Numbered from the stretch's first letter, positions 11,028 through 23,260 are shown. The stretch is DNA of 64,000 bases from Phlegmacium glaucopus (GCA_015039465.1 MU130579.1:1-64000); one strand, 5' to 3'. A program made the numbers and translations. Notes: a model not told the origin generated them from the letters alone.

Positions 11028-11319
11028 TGTAATCTAGACACGATGGAGTGTGATCCTCAGTGTCAGGAAACAAGAAAGATGACAACTAATAGATATTCAC
11101 CTAGACACGATGGAGTGTGCTAGTGACAGAGTTAGCTACATACATAAATCATATATGACGGTAACAATGTAGTGAACTTACATCCTCAGTGTCGGGAAAC
11201 AAGAAAGATGACAACTGAGGAAAAGTGTAAACAGAGCCAAAACACAGTATATAAAGGAGTGTTGAGGCACGTGATATAGAACGTGATAGACGTCCTGACT
11301 ATAGACTACCAGTCCAACA
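11028..11319 (-). mobile_element. Copia 3' LTR
   Basis: This 292-bp LTR pairs with 27500-27784. A purine tract (minus TGATGGGGGTG, 11330-11320) borders it on the element side. It contains a TATATAA-like core, and a duplicated GACACGATGGAGTGTG motif. Confidence 0.85.
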
Positions 11320-11374
11320 CACCCCCATCAGGACGGAAAGAAGTGAAAAGAACAAATTATGTGAGAGAAGGAAA

Positions 11375-12243
11375 TTATGTGAGAGAAGGAGGAATGGAAA
11401 GGCCAAGAGCAGTGTGATGACGGAGAAAAAGAATAGCGGGAAGGGATTTAGTAAAAATATCCGCAGGCATGTCGGCGGTAGGTATCCAAGTAGTTGAGAA
11501 ATTGCCGTCTTGGACGTGAGAGCGAATGAAATGGTGACAAATATCAATATGTTTTGAATGTGCTGAAATGGCAGGAGAATGAGAAAGGGAACATGCAGCC
11601 TGGTTATCTGAAAGAATAGGGAAAGGATGAGGAATGGGAAATTGCAAAAAGGAAAGGAATGCACGCAACCAAAGACCCTCTTTGAAAGCAGGCGTCATCA
11701 CATAATACTCAGCTTCAGTGGAAGACAGAGCAATGGACTTCTGTTTAACAGAAGACCAGGAAATTAAAGACCCTTTGAAATAGAAAGAGTAGCCAGAGAT
11801 ACTCTTCTGATCCTTAGAATCCAAGGCCCAGTCGGCGTCAGAACAGCCCACATTTTGCATAAAGCCGGATATGGATGAAGGGAGCGCATGTGATGAGGCA
11901 CCGAGTTGCAGAGCCAAGGTTCGAGTGCCAGCAAGATATCGGAGTACATGTTTGGCAAGAAGGAAATGGGAGCGAGTGGGTGTCGCATTATAATAAGAAA
12001 TATCAGGACAGGTAGTAATGGTGAGGTACAGGAGACAACCAACCAATCATTGATACTTGAGAACAAGATTGTTGTCATGGACATCAGGCACAGTGTTGGG
12101 GGGTGCAGGTGGTAACTCCATATATTTAGAAGGAAACGGGGTAGATGTGGTCTTACACTGAGTCAAATTCCACTCGGCAAGAAGATCTGCAACATATACA
12201 TGGGAGGAGAGCTATGCACGATGCGCGGGGCGGTCACGGTGAT
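11375..12243 (-). pseudogene. Copia RT end and RNase H
   Basis: The frame 12046-11375 shows the classic copia RNase H blocks: GCSDADWALDSKDQKSISGY, SSTEAEYY, SDNQAACSLSHSP, HSKHIDICHHFIRSHV and the C-terminal ADIFTKSLP. Upstream the same protein can be followed (YVADLLAEWNLTQC, GCLLYLTITTCPDI) to about 12243, but with a TAG after AHRA and a TGA after VLKYQ. It cannot be expressed from its own element, and an insertion separates it from the RT core. Confidence 0.85.
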
Positions 12244-13920
12244 ATGGTGTAATTATGTATATACATGGTCCATGGATATACTTAATTTTCCGAAATATCC
12301 CTAATTTAAAAACTAAACTATGGATGTAATCTGGCACAGTGAGGGTCATTGGTGGTGACTACGCCAGTTGATTAAACAGAATTTGCAATGAATATGTTCA
12401 TATCATAGGGCTGGAGATAATTATGGTGTAAATTCACCTAATTTTCATACTGTCCAACATCCAGAACTTCCAGGTTAAAACCATAAATATCCATGATAAC
12501 CTGAAGGAATATATTGCAATTTTATGTAATTACTAAGTCTCTACTACGAGGGAAAGCTATCTATTGCATGAAAGACTACTCTGGACGAAACTCGGGAGTT
12601 TGTCACAGAGTGTTACAAGAAGTCACGAATGTGCTACGCGCACATCAAAAGAGAGCTGGACACCTGGTTCTTCATTAATTAAAGGCTGAGAGCAGATATT
12701 TATGGTGTGGTTACTAATAAGTGACCGGATAACAATAAACACAATAAACAAAGGTCTAGACCCATTGCAAAGAGGTCCAAAAGCCGAACTATAAATAAAA
12801 TACAATTACTTAGCGGTTTCATTGTTTAAAATATGTATATGTAGTGTACAAAAACTTGTAAGAATATCATCGGATTGTTTCTTTCTTCCCCTCTCATACT
12901 TTGTATCAGAGAGTTAAGAAAATAAAAAGAACATCAGATCTAAGTTTGGAATTGTTTAATATTGTACATTGGTTGTACTACCTTCGAAGTCAGTCTTCAA
13001 CATCTATTGGAGTTATTTGCATTAGTGCATTGGTTGCACATTTGTTTTGAAAAGTGTATTAGTTGCTCTACTATTGAAGTTAGTCTTCAGAGTTCTATTC
13101 AAGTTGTTCACAACTATAAAGTGAAATATATTGGGAAATAAACCAAAGACATAAACAGAACGGTTATACTACCTAGGAAACCTGTACTGCGTCATTTGCA
13201 GTGGTGTATTTAGTGTGGTTTTCTTAAATTACACTATTTCACACATATATCTGAGTACTTATCAACGGAGAATAAGAATATTCAAAAACTTCTCACATGG
13301 ACCCATATCAACGATGAGAAGATGATTCCACAGAGTTGTGTTACATTCTGTCACACATTACTCCGGTCCGACTCTGTTGGAGTTGTTTCCGGTAGTCCAT
13401 ACTCCGTTCCAGTACTTTCCCTTGTCTCCGACTCTACTCCTCCTACGTCCGACTCTGAGACTTCTCCATATCACTCCGACTCTTCTGACGATATCCCAAA
13501 CCCCTTACCACACCTTCGTCATAACAACTATTCCTTTGTCATCACTTTCCCACTATCAGTCAGCACACCAGCCATGGATTATTCACCCAAGAATGCAGGA
13601 CCTTTTCCGGGAGCAGAACGCAGCACTTATATTTATATTCTATATTTCGGTTGCAATTCCTTTTATATTTAAAGTACTCGAACTTGTATGTTTTCCCTCA
13701 GTTCGAATATCATCTTAGTTTCCTCCTCTTGTTTGTCCTCTAAGTCACTGAGGTCTTCTGACTTTCCGTTCTCTTCCGTTCCCGAAATCAGGACATTGTA
13801 GGAACTGGGCGGCACAGCACATATGCTGAGGCCAAAGTCCTTTCCGTTACTTGTTCTGGTTCTGTTCCGTCCGATCCAGTGTTACTCCAACGTGACCCCT
13901 TGTTTTGAACTTAACAAGTT
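12244..13920. mobile_element. Unidentified 1.68-kb insertion inside the copia RT gene
   Basis: Copia coding stops at 13926 (VPLHVDDGLAITNSPSLYLWFI) and resumes at about 12243, and the DNA between is unrelated. GTGAT occurs on both sides (12239-12243 and 13921-13925), compatible with a 5-bp target duplication. No terminal inverted repeat or LTR is clear. Inside is a degenerate tandem pair of about 100 bp (12956-13040 and 13060-13118) with the theme TTGAAGTTAGTCTTCA. The open frames at 13322-13718 are not recognisable. Confidence 0.5.
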
Positions 13921-13925
13921 GTGAT

Positions 13926-15579
13926 GAACCAGAGATAGAGAGAAGGAGAATTGGTAATGGCAAGGCCATCATCCACATGGAGAGGAACATAGAGAACTCA
14001 GAACTAAGGTTGAACCGTCGACTGGCATCATGATGGACATATCAGGAGGAGATGTCCAACAGCCAAAAAAGACACCATGATCTACCTCACAGCGGATCAT
14101 CCCAAGATCAAGGAGGAGGGAAAGGAAAAGCATATAAAATTTATATGCAGACTGACGAAGACCATAGAGAGCAACGAGGATGCGGAGGACAGATTTTTGA
14201 GAGCAAACATAGCCAGGATAAGGCCGTGTGTAAATAGGATGACGAATTTTCACATGCAAAAAAGCAGTTTTACAATCGAATTGAAAAACCTCCAGGTCCT
14301 GACTAGTAGCCCAAGCCAGGAGAACCCGGACACTTGCCAATTTTGCTACAGGAGCGTAAGTCTCATCAAATTGACCAGCACACTGACTAAATCCCTGAGC
14401 CACCACACGTGCCTTCTCCTTGCCACGGAAAATCACACCATCAGCATCGGTCTTGTAATCAAAAACCCAGATGAGTCCAACCGTAGTGTGACCAGCAGGG
14501 AGGTCAACCTCCTCAAAGGCACCCATTTCCTGCAAGCTCTGCTCCTCCTGAGCCATAGCCACCTTCCAGACAGCAGCATCAGGGTATGCAATTGCCTCCC
14601 AGTAAGATGAAGGACACTTCGCAAGGTCATAGACTTTAGTAGAAGGTGGGGAAGGCGTAGTGAGATAGGATGCAGGAAAAAGACCAGGAGTGAAAAACGC
14701 AAGAGAGTCTGTGGCAACAGTAGGAGAATCCGGAAAACAGGAGATCGCATGAAAAGACAGCAAATCCTTGATAGCATCCATAGCGGGGGAGAGATCCAAA
14801 GAAACAAGAAAAGCAACAGCATCACCCCCATCCGCAACAACTGCACCCCCATCTGCAACAGCCACATCATTGACATCCACAGCAACACCCCCATCAACAA
14901 CAACAGCACTCCCATTGGTACGCTCAGCAAACCTCCGCCACTCACACTCCAGATGACGAGACTCCTTCAAATTTAGTATATCATCATAGAGACGGCTGGC
15001 AGCAGTACGGGTGCAATCCCGGAGAGGGCGAGGAGAAGAAGCAGGTATCACTGAAACAGGGGAGGACAGAGCAGGGAGTGGCAACGAGTAAGGCACCCCC
15101 AGGTGACCAGACAAATCTTCATTGAAAATAACATCACATGAGAAAAGATATTTGCTGGATAGGTCATGAACGCGCCAGCCCAAACGATGCTCTTCATATC
15201 CCACAAAAATAGCCTCAAAGCGGCGAAAGCCAGCTTTAGTCTGGAGCTCAGCAGGAATGATAACAAAGCACTGGCACCCCCAGACGCGGAGATGAGAGAC
15301 ATCAGGTTTTGCGCAAGTGAAAACTTTGAAAGGGGTAGTATTAACAGCGAGAGTAGAAGTAGGGAGATGATTCTGCAAATACTGGGATGTGAGGACAGCA
15401 TCGCACCAAAAAGACATGGGAAGGCCCGAATCTGCAAGCAGAGTTTGCCCACCCTCCTCGATAGTACAAACATAATGCTCAATTTTCCCAGCCTGAGGAT
15501 GAGCATATGGAGCGGTTTTCTGGATTGCAATACCATGAGAAGTGAGATGAGTACCCATCTGACCCATGGTCAGCTCCAA
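13926..15579 (-). pseudogene. Copia integrase C-terminal half and reverse transcriptase
   Basis: The frame reads from the integrase region around the catalytic Glu (PQAGKIEHYVCTIEEG) through LRVWGCQCFV and VGYEEHRLGWRVHD. It then reaches RT blocks: GLIWVFDYKTDADGVIFRGK, ARVVAQGFSQ, ETYAPVAKLASVRVLLA, FQFDCKTAFLH and the HVDD box (HVDDGLAI). The linker contains runs of VADGGAVVADGGDAV. The frame shifts near 13969 before the HVDD box and ends at the insertion at 13920. Integrase N-terminal and protease parts are in a different frame at 15643-16494. Confidence 0.85.
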
Positions 15580-15642
15580 AGCACCATCAACATGAACAGC
15601 CTTGACCTGGCATCCGGTAGAGTGCTCAAGAAAGGCAGTAGT

Positions 15643-16494
15643 TCATTCAAAGTGAGGGAAATCATCACTCTTTTTGCGAAGGCAAAGAGTGAAACCCATA
15701 TTTGAAAAATCATTGAGAATAACGTGAAAATGCAGTTTTCCACGAGGGCCTTGAGTAGGATAAGGACCACACAAGTCCATGTGGAGGAGCTCCCCAATAC
15801 AAGAAGCACGATGACCATGATGCAAGTACGAATGTTGAGGACTTTTTCCAATAATACAGGCAATGCAATGGTCATGGTCAAAGCTACCTTTGTAGAGAGC
15901 CCCCCGAACATAGTCTTGGGTCAGAGCGGCCCGTGTGGCCTCCTTTCCAAGGTGACCAAATCGGCAGTGCCAAAGGGATGGAGAAGGGATGATGTTGGGG
16001 AAAGAGATAGCGGGGAAAGCAGTCAGGGGTGAAGGATCATCATAAGGCAACACAAAATCACAGTTAAGCAAAGAGAGTTGACAAATGACAGTTGCATGAA
16101 ATGTGAAGCCAGGAAGATCAGGGTCGTCTAGGGGAAGAGACAGGGTAGTGGTCGCATTGGGATGAAAAATCACCTTGATACCATGTTCTGTAAGAGCACC
16201 AATGGAGATGAGATTAATTGGTGCACCTGGTGCGTGCAGACAATTCCGAAGGGTGAAGTGAATATGACGAGCCTGACCAGACCCATCAACAAAAGGAAGC
16301 TGGAAAGTAACATCACCATCTCCAAGAGCTGTGAGTGAACCAGAGTTTGCAGTCCCAATGGAAACAGCTTTAGATGCATCATAGCACTGGAAAAGGGCAC
16401 AATCATGAATAATGTGGTTGGTGCAACCAGAAGTCCAGAGCAGAGTTGAATTGGCCACCCAGAGAAAGAAAGGTGAGAGAGGTGAAATCTGCAA
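15643..16494 (-). pseudogene. Copia protease, pre-integrase zinc region and integrase N-terminus
   Basis: The frame holds a protease-like LLWTSGCTNHI, where family members have D-S-G, so the catalytic Asp appears replaced by Thr. Next come LRNCLHAPGAPINLISIG, then the zinc region (HCRFGHLG .. CIACIIGKSPQ) and integrase MDLCGPYPTQGPRGKLHFHV. The second integrase block reads LNDFSNMG, with Asn where Asp is usual. These losses, with frameshifts at both ends, mark a dead copy. Confidence 0.85.
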
Positions 16495-17107
16495 TGGAAT
16501 GGCTTACAAAAGCCAAAGGGGACTTAGAAGGCTCACGCATGAGATACACATCACGATGGAGAGTAGGATTCAATGCTACGAAAGGAGCTACTGACAAATG
16601 TGCCGAAGGTACAATAGGTGCATCATCTAAGGTGTCCAATGGATCCGAAGAAGAGGAAAGTTCGGGAAGAGGAGGGGGTGTGTCGCATGAGAGGAACACA
16701 TCTTCAATCATATCAGCCAACATGGCCAAGGTCTGACCTTTGTTACTCCAGTACTTGTTGCGACGACCTTCCATACCACCCCCAGGTTGAAAACAAGTCC
16801 CAGACACATGACCAGGGTGACCACAGTTGGAACAATGCAAATCAGAATGAGCATGACGGGTAATGGTAGTTGGAAGAGGAGCTGAGACAACAGGTTTGGC
16901 AGTAGAGACTGGGACGGATGAAGGGACGACACTGGGAGAGACAATAGAGGGATGAGAAAAAGGAGGTGGTGCATTCAGAATGGTAAGATGTGGCACACCA
17001 TGAGGCAAATGAGGTGGAAAAGAAGAGGATCGCTGAGGTAATTGGATTGATAAGGGATTAAAAGATGGAACAGGAAAAGTAGATATGTTTTGACAAGGGC
17101 GAGGTGG
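16403..17107 (-). pseudogene. Copia Gag C-terminal part with zinc knuckle
   Basis: A Pro/Ser-rich region (PSIVSPSVVPSSVPVS) leads into a CX2CX4HX4C zinc knuckle (CSNCGHPGHVSGTC) followed by FQPGGGMEGRR, a signature I associate with Agaricomycete copia Gag. Reading is open from the gypsy junction at 17107 and ends at 16403 in another frame than the protease. The upstream part of Gag continues beyond the gypsy element at 26969-27273. Confidence 0.8.
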
Positions 17108-17671
17108 TGTAAGTGGGTAAAACGTTCCGGGGTTCGAAACGAGTACTTTTTTGGTGAGGGTTAGTCAGAAATATAAATTTCCGATGGTGCGAGCAATGTA
17201 GTCACAAGATATTTGATCACAATAACAATTTAAGCGCTTGCGAAATTGTAAATGTAATACATTTTGATATTTGAGAGATTAATGCGGTAAAGAGGTTTTT
17301 GAAGCCTCTTTATGAGAATGATGTAAAAATCCGAGGCTAGCTAAATGGTGGGCTGTTCCACTGCCTATCTACAGTAAATACGAGCTGCTTTTATATGTAA
17401 GGTGAAAGGAAATTTTAAAATGAATTTTACCAGCGCTGTTGATCCTAAAACAAATTGTTCTGTTTTAAATTAATTTTTTAGAGACGCTAGCTTTCTTTAG
17501 CTGTCTCCATTCTTTATTTCTCTTGCGCGAACCCGGTCCTGCCCGTGTCCCTTTTCTCCTGTGCGTTACTTCTCCCAGAATGGGAAAGTCACGCGTGACA
17601 TGTTTCTAAAACGGGAAATTGTTGCGCGCACTGGACGAATATTGCTGTTTAGACGATCATTGATCCTTACA
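17108..17671 (-). mobile_element. Gypsy 3' LTR
   Basis: This 564-bp LTR is bordered on the internal side by a purine tract (minus CCCTGGAGG) just before TGTAAGGATC. About six substitutions separate it from its partner, most of them C/T changes at CpG sites. Confidence 0.9.
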
Positions 17672-17699
17672 CCTCCAGGGAACTATAAAAGTTGACTCC

Positions 17700-18182
17700 C
17701 TAGTCAACCATGTCCTCAACAAGCCCTCTTTTCAATTTTGCCCCTTTGTCTTTTTCCTCGGCACTATGATTATAAAAGTCCTTTCCACTTCGAATTACGA
17801 TCACATGAGACGGGCGCTTTTCGATCAGTGGCACATGCAACAATTGTTCGTTCAGATGTGTTCTATCCAAGTCATCAATCGCCCTGGCGATATAGGTTGT
17901 TTCGAAAATCTGGTATCGGGTTTGGTGAGCGGCTCCTGTTCTTTCCCTGCTCTGTCTCTTTCTTAGCAAGCTATTTTTCAGAAATTTTCTTGCGGCCTTG
18001 CTCAGTGTGCCAACTCGTTCGGCGTCTCTGTAGGACTGCCCGACCTCGACCTTAGCGTTATCCAGGAGGCCATTAATACTGCCAGTGGCCACCTTTGCCT
18101 ACACAAGTACATAGTCAACGTGCTTGCCTTTTCGTGCGAATTAATGGATGATCGCCAACGTGGCTGGTTCGGCTTCGACCAT
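17700..18182 (-). pseudogene. Extra gypsy ORF downstream of integrase, two in-frame stops
   Basis: From ATG 18182 (MVEAEPATLAIIH) one frame runs to the stop at 17700 apart from a TAA after residue 13 and a TAG after HVDYVLV. The remaining 131 codons are open and end in a very charged tail (EEKDKGAKLKRGLVEDMVD). It lies between the end of Pol and the 3' LTR, where some retroelements carry an additional gene. I recognise no domain and do not call it an envelope gene: no signal peptide or membrane segment is seen. Confidence 0.5.
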
Positions 18183-18394
18183 TGGTACACTGAACTGATG
18201 GAGATTGCGGTTTTTGGTACTGCCGAGGCGCCAATAATGATAGAAGACTGATTTAGATAATGTTTTTGGGATGCTTTCAATGTTTTCTAGATGTTTTCTT
18301 GCTTATATGTTTTCTTGCTGTTTTTCTTCCTTTATTTGTTTTCTAGCCGCTGTTTTCGTGTATAGCAAGGCTTTTAGCATAGTCTAATTTGAAT

Positions 18395-19291
18395 CTAATC
18401 TTTGTCTTCCTCATCGACATCAAGAGGGTTTCCCGAGTCATGAGTCACTTTTTCTATTTCTTCACTTGGAAAATCCGAAAGCTTGGTTACAGAAATGGCG
18501 CGAACGTCTCTTGGGAGATACGGTATTACTCGGAACGCTGCGAATCGAAGCTTGGATAACGACCCATCTAGTTCTCCTAAAATGTACGACCCTCCTTTTG
18601 TTCTTCGTATTACCACCATGGGGCCAAAATACCGCGGCTTCGTCTTGTCCGATAATGTCTTGTCGAATCTTGAATTTCGGACTATGACTAGAGACCCGGG
18701 AGTGAAATCGAAATTGTGTGTTTTATTTTTCGTTGACTTCTCCAATTGTCTGACCGCTTCCCATCGGGATTTTACTACTTGCTCTCATACTCGGAGGAGG
18801 TCTTGGGGCCTTTTTTGTAACATTTGCGCCCTTTGGGCAATAAGATCTTCTGTGGAGATCAGCTGATCCATTTTCGGTGCCAGATAGGTTGCTTCTGCCA
18901 GATCGAATGGCAATAAGGGCTCGACTCCATGTGCTAGGTAATAGGGCGAATACCCTGTAGACTTTTGGATCGTCACTCATTCGGCCCAGAACACCGAGGC
19001 TGCCACATCAGGCCATTTAGATTCATCGCCATCGGCTGCTTTGACTAAGGCTTCTCTCACGTCGTAGTGTCTCCTTTCAATCAGGCCTTGTGCTCGGGAA
19101 TTATAGGGCGATATCCGGATGTAGTTGATATGATATTTTTGGGTTAAATATTCCGCTGCTTGTATGTATTGTGGAGCATTGTCTGAGACTATAAATTCGA
19201 GTGCTCCCCATCGGCATAGTAGATTTTTGTGTATGAACTTAGCAATAGCCTTGAAGTTTTCGTTGCGAACCATCGTCCATTCTGGGTACAA
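18395..19291 (-). pseudogene. Gypsy integrase core and C-terminal domain, frameshifted
   Basis: Frame 19291-18977 carries the second and third catalytic blocks (IVSDNAPQYIQAAEYL and GLIERRHYDVREAL). The frame then shifts to 18976-18785 (STGYSPYYLAHGVEPLLPFD, the typical GYSPYYL block). It shifts again to 18745-18395 with the C-terminal barrel-like block (FTPGSLVIVRNSRFDK, RRTKGGSYILGELDGS). At least two frameshifts break it. Confidence 0.85.
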
Positions 19292-19322
19292 CGTTAGAGA
19301 GCACCTCGCGTGGATAATATAT

Positions 19323-21302
19323 CTATATCCTTTTGCTTTTGGGCATTAGCATTGTGTCGATGTATACTTTGCGAAATAGTCCGGCAGGCATCAGGACTGT
19401 TGGTGGAATCACCAGCTTCCTCGTAAGCCGGACCTGGCACTCGTGACACGTCTGTATATACCATTTTACGTCTTCATCCATGCTTGGCCACCAAAATCTT
19501 TCTCCTAGGCGGGTGCGGACGGTGAATATTCCCTTATGCCCTAATTTGTCGTGTGCTTGACGGATTAATCCCAGCCGTTTATCTTCAGCCATTACTAATT
19601 TATGTCGTCCTAGCCGATCCTTTTTCCATAGCTTCTGATCTAATATGAAGAATGCTGTCGCTGATTTGATAAATTTCTGAAAATCCTTATCTGGCAGATC
19701 CGACTGCGCTTCTGGGTTTTCCAAGAAGTTCTTTATTTTGGCTATTTTTAGATCCTTTTCTTCAGCTTTCCCAGATCTGGGTATTTTTAGCACCTCATTG
19801 CTCAGCACTGTCGCACGTAGTAGCCCATCCTTATTGCTTAGGCTATATCGTTGATGACCCTCGTCCGGTAATCCATTATTATGCTCTTTTCCTGTCTTGT
19901 AGCTTTCTGGTTGTCTGAATACCGAGCTGTTGAGACACTCGATACTGAAAGTGTATGCATTATCTATCCAGTCGTCTGAGTTTTCATTGTTCGTCGGATC
20001 TTCGGGAGCTTTTGGCCTTCGTGAAAGCCCATCGGCAGGTGCATGATCTTTTGCTGAAACATGTCGGAGCTTGAAGTCGAATAGGAGAATACCTGCAATC
20101 CACCTATTTATAGTTGCGCTCGGCTGCACATCCGGGTTGTTGATCATCCTCTTTATATATTTCGCATCGACTTCAACTGTAAAGTTGTCTATCCCCACGA
20201 TATACATTTTGACTGCTTTGAGTGCCCGGAATAGGCCATATAGTTCTAGCTTTGCCTGTGAATATTTTTGCTCGGTTTCATTCCAAGTTATCGAGCTGTA
20301 TCTCGATGGATATCTCTTTTTGTCTTCACCTATTTGGGACAGGACAAATCCCACAGCCATCCAGGAAGAGTCAACTGCCAGTATAACTTCTCTGTTGGAT
20401 GTATAGTCTATTGCTCTTATTGCTGAGCAGTTTTGGATAAACATTTTGAGCTTTTCCATTGCTAATACGTGATCTTCTGTAAATTTGAACTCCACTCCCT
20501 TCCGAGTGAGCTGGACCAACGGCTTGACGTGGGCGGCGAAGTTTTTGATGAAAATCCGAACCGTGCCGAGCGTTCCCAGGAAGCCACGGACTTCTGTGAG
20601 ATTTCGGCATATCGGCCAGTCTATTATTTTCTGAATTCTGGCTTCGTCCGGCATTCGGCCTTCATAAGTACATTTATGACCAACAATCACTGCTTCCTGG
20701 ACACAGACAAACGATTTGTATCCGGAGAACGTTCCTCCTGCATGTTTAATTTGTTGAATGATTCTGTTGACATTTTGTAGGTGCTCCCAGACAAACCGGC
20801 ATATGCCCCTATTTTCTGGAATTGTCTCATAGTCGCCGTCTGATGTTTCATAACGTGTATCTGGCCCTTTGATTGGGATATTGTCCACAAATGGTATTGT
20901 CACGTGTGGGATTTCTTCTTGTAGTAGGAAAGTCGTGTCTCCATGGAATATCTGCATAGAGTTGGTATATCCCATAGGTATAGATGTTAATCTAAATGTC
21001 CCTAGCGGCGTCTGGAAGGTCGTTAAGTCCCTTGATTGTTGTGATAGACCTCGTTGATCGAATCCCACAAATAGATCGAACATGCCATAGCATGCCCGAC
21101 TACCGAACGATTCCGCATATGGCTCAATCATAGGAGGTACTGCACTATCCTTGATAGCTACTGCGTTGAGTGGCTGTAAATCGTGCACTATTCGGAGGGC
21201 TTTCCCATCTTTCTTCAAGATGCAGAACCACCTTGATCGGTACGACGAGTTTGAGGGCTCGTAGACGCCCGATTGGACTTTGTTCTTGATGATTTCTACT
21301 AC
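19323..21302 (-). pseudogene. Gypsy reverse transcriptase, RNase H and integrase zinc region
   Basis: This 672-codon open frame begins inside the inserted LTR, so the real start is elsewhere. Blocks in order are GVYEPSNSSYRSRWFCILKK, VHDLQPLN, FDLFVGFDQRGL, TTFQTPLGTFRLTSIPMG, then IPFVDNIPIKG. The YxDD box is thus F-V-D-N and the second catalytic Asp is changed. RNase H follows (ILAVDSSWMAVGFVL, KLELYGLFRALKA, DGLSRRP), then the integrase zinc motif (HDKLGHKG .. CHECQ) and YIDTM with the first catalytic Asp. The change in the RT box suggests loss of activity. Confidence 0.88.
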
Positions 21303-21307
21303 CCGGT

Positions 21308-22719
21308 ATAAATCAATGTTTGTGTTGTTATAAAACACCAACCAGAGAGCAATGGACTAGTCTTTAAGTCAAAAGCCTCCCTGTTGTTCGTTTAGGGAAG
21401 GTGTAACCTTGACTTGTATCACACAGAGGTAGGGAGCAAGAGTAGAGGTGAGGAGGATGAGGATGAATGAGGAAGAGTCTTCAGTAAGACTATAGCAGTT
21501 GACAGTGGGTTGACAGTAAAGGACTGAAAAAGCGAACTCAGAGGGGTTAAGGAAGAGGATGAGGAAGAATAAGAGGGAGTCTTCAGCAAGACTATAGTAA
21601 TTGACAGTGGGGATAGATTGACAGTTAAAGGCAGAAAAAGCGAACTTGAGGGAGGAATTCACTGGAATTCCACTGAGATGATGAAAGTGGGGGGTAAGAA
21701 TGAATTGAACTGAACTACCTATCCTGGTACAAAAGAGCAGTATTTATACCCTAAGGATGAGGCTATGTAAAACAATAAAAAAAAAAGAAGTACGCGCTGT
21801 CAAAGGAAGAATGATGAAGAGAGGACAGCTGCGAGAAGAAAAGAACAATGGAAAAGAAGAAGGAACAATAAAAAAATCTGTAAAGTGTCAAAGTGCGAGA
21901 GAAAAGAAGAGAAGGCAGTGTACATAGTCCAATAGCAAAAATATATCAACTCCATAGGCGTGTGGTCATGTCAAAAATGTGAAAGGTCCTGAGTCAACAC
22001 TTGAAAGGCGCAGCCTTGTTCCCGAGAAAACACTACTTGCCCATGATCCCATGTCGCGCAGCCTTGATAACACTTGACACACTGCGAGAATAATCCTCTG
22101 CTGCTGATTCATCTGCAATTCCTGCTTAGTCGTGATCCTCCTGGACTTCCTAAATTGTCATAAAGAGGGTGGGAAGGCTTCAGGTACCGCGTGAATGATG
22201 GTTTTGGCAGTGAATGATAAGATAAGAGGTAGATGAGTGAGGATAGGGGACTGAGTGAGATCCAGGAGCGAGGTATGGCAAGATAGATAGCTGAGGAGAA
22301 GACTTGTGGGTCCATAGCCACAACAACAATGACAAAGCCTTTGACATAATGGGAGATGTAGCTGATGCGTCCATAAACGGGCCGTTCTTGAAATGATGGA
22401 CCAAAGATACGATCAAACGCGAGCCGATGACCGATGCGAATAGTAGATTGATCGCTTTGTTGTATCACTAGCCAAGGGACAAACGGATGGTAGATGTTAA
22501 GGAGCATGTCGATAGTGTAAATGATAGACAACATGGTGGAGGACATTGGGGATATGATGAGCGATGAGGATGTTATCGTTGAACGAATGGTTTTGTTGAC
22601 CAGGAACGCGATTCAGGGCTGCTTCCAAAATCGGTAAGCAAATTCAAAGTCCGCTTATTTTCATGATGGCGACTTTTAAGCTTTCTTCTCACGCTACCAA
22701 TCAGTATTGGTGCGCGACA
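21308..22719 (-). mobile_element. Solo-LTR-like element, copy 2, inside gypsy RT
   Basis: This 1412-bp relative of 7035-8389 has 5-bp CCGGT repeats at 21303-21307 and 22720-22724. Gypsy coding resumes in phase across it: PPGIYDR on the 5' side and VVEIIKNK on the 3' side, which shows the empty site. It is longer than copy 1 by an internal duplication near 21480-21620 (AGACTATAGCAGTTGACAG..). Confidence 0.88.
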
Positions 22720-22724
22720 CCGGT

Positions 22725-23110
22725 CGTAAATTCCGGGCGGTATTGGAATATTCCTTAGGACCCAAGGTATGTGCTCGACTGTTGGAATCACCACCGGCTT
22801 GAAATATTCGTCTAAGAATTTTCCTTTCTCGGTTTCGTCCCAGGCAAACGCTGTTTCGTGAATTTTAATTAAATGATGGACCAGTCTTTCTTCTTCAGGC
22901 CATAAGAATCGATCCTTGTTAACTGGCATCAGCTCTTTTTGTTCCTGTGTATATCTGTTTCCTGGCGAAAATTCTGGTGGCGATGTTGGCAATATTGGAA
23001 GCTCGGCTAGCGGGTCACTAGGTATTTTTCGTATGATTCTAAACTCTTCGGGTAGCGTCGTTGCTACTGGCTTAATTCTATTCGCTACTTTCTTGTAGAC
23101 GAATACTTCT
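22725..23110 (-). pseudogene. Gypsy region linking protease to RT
   Basis: Open reading from about 23110 to the LTR insertion includes RIIRKIPSDPLAELPILPT, EERLVHHLIKIHETAFAWDE, YFKPVVIPTVEHIPWVLRN and PPGIYDR. This is the conserved lead-in to RT of Agaricomycete gypsy elements. The sequence between 23110 and 23261 is out of frame. Confidence 0.8.
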
Positions 23111-23260
23111 TGACTGTCTTCTTGTATGTTCTCGTGGCTTGTCTTGGCTATCTTATGGTCTCTGTCTGTGTACTGGGTCGAAATATTTTTATTGGATTTA
23201 CTGTATGGCTGGCTCGCTGTGTTTTGGTATCTCCTCTATCTCTGGATGGATCATCGACGC

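Noticed and set aside
13322..13718. Two overlapping Ser/Pro-rich + strand frames in the copia insert
   Set aside because: No start context, no domain, no paralogue. Composition follows the CTCCGACTC-type repeats there.
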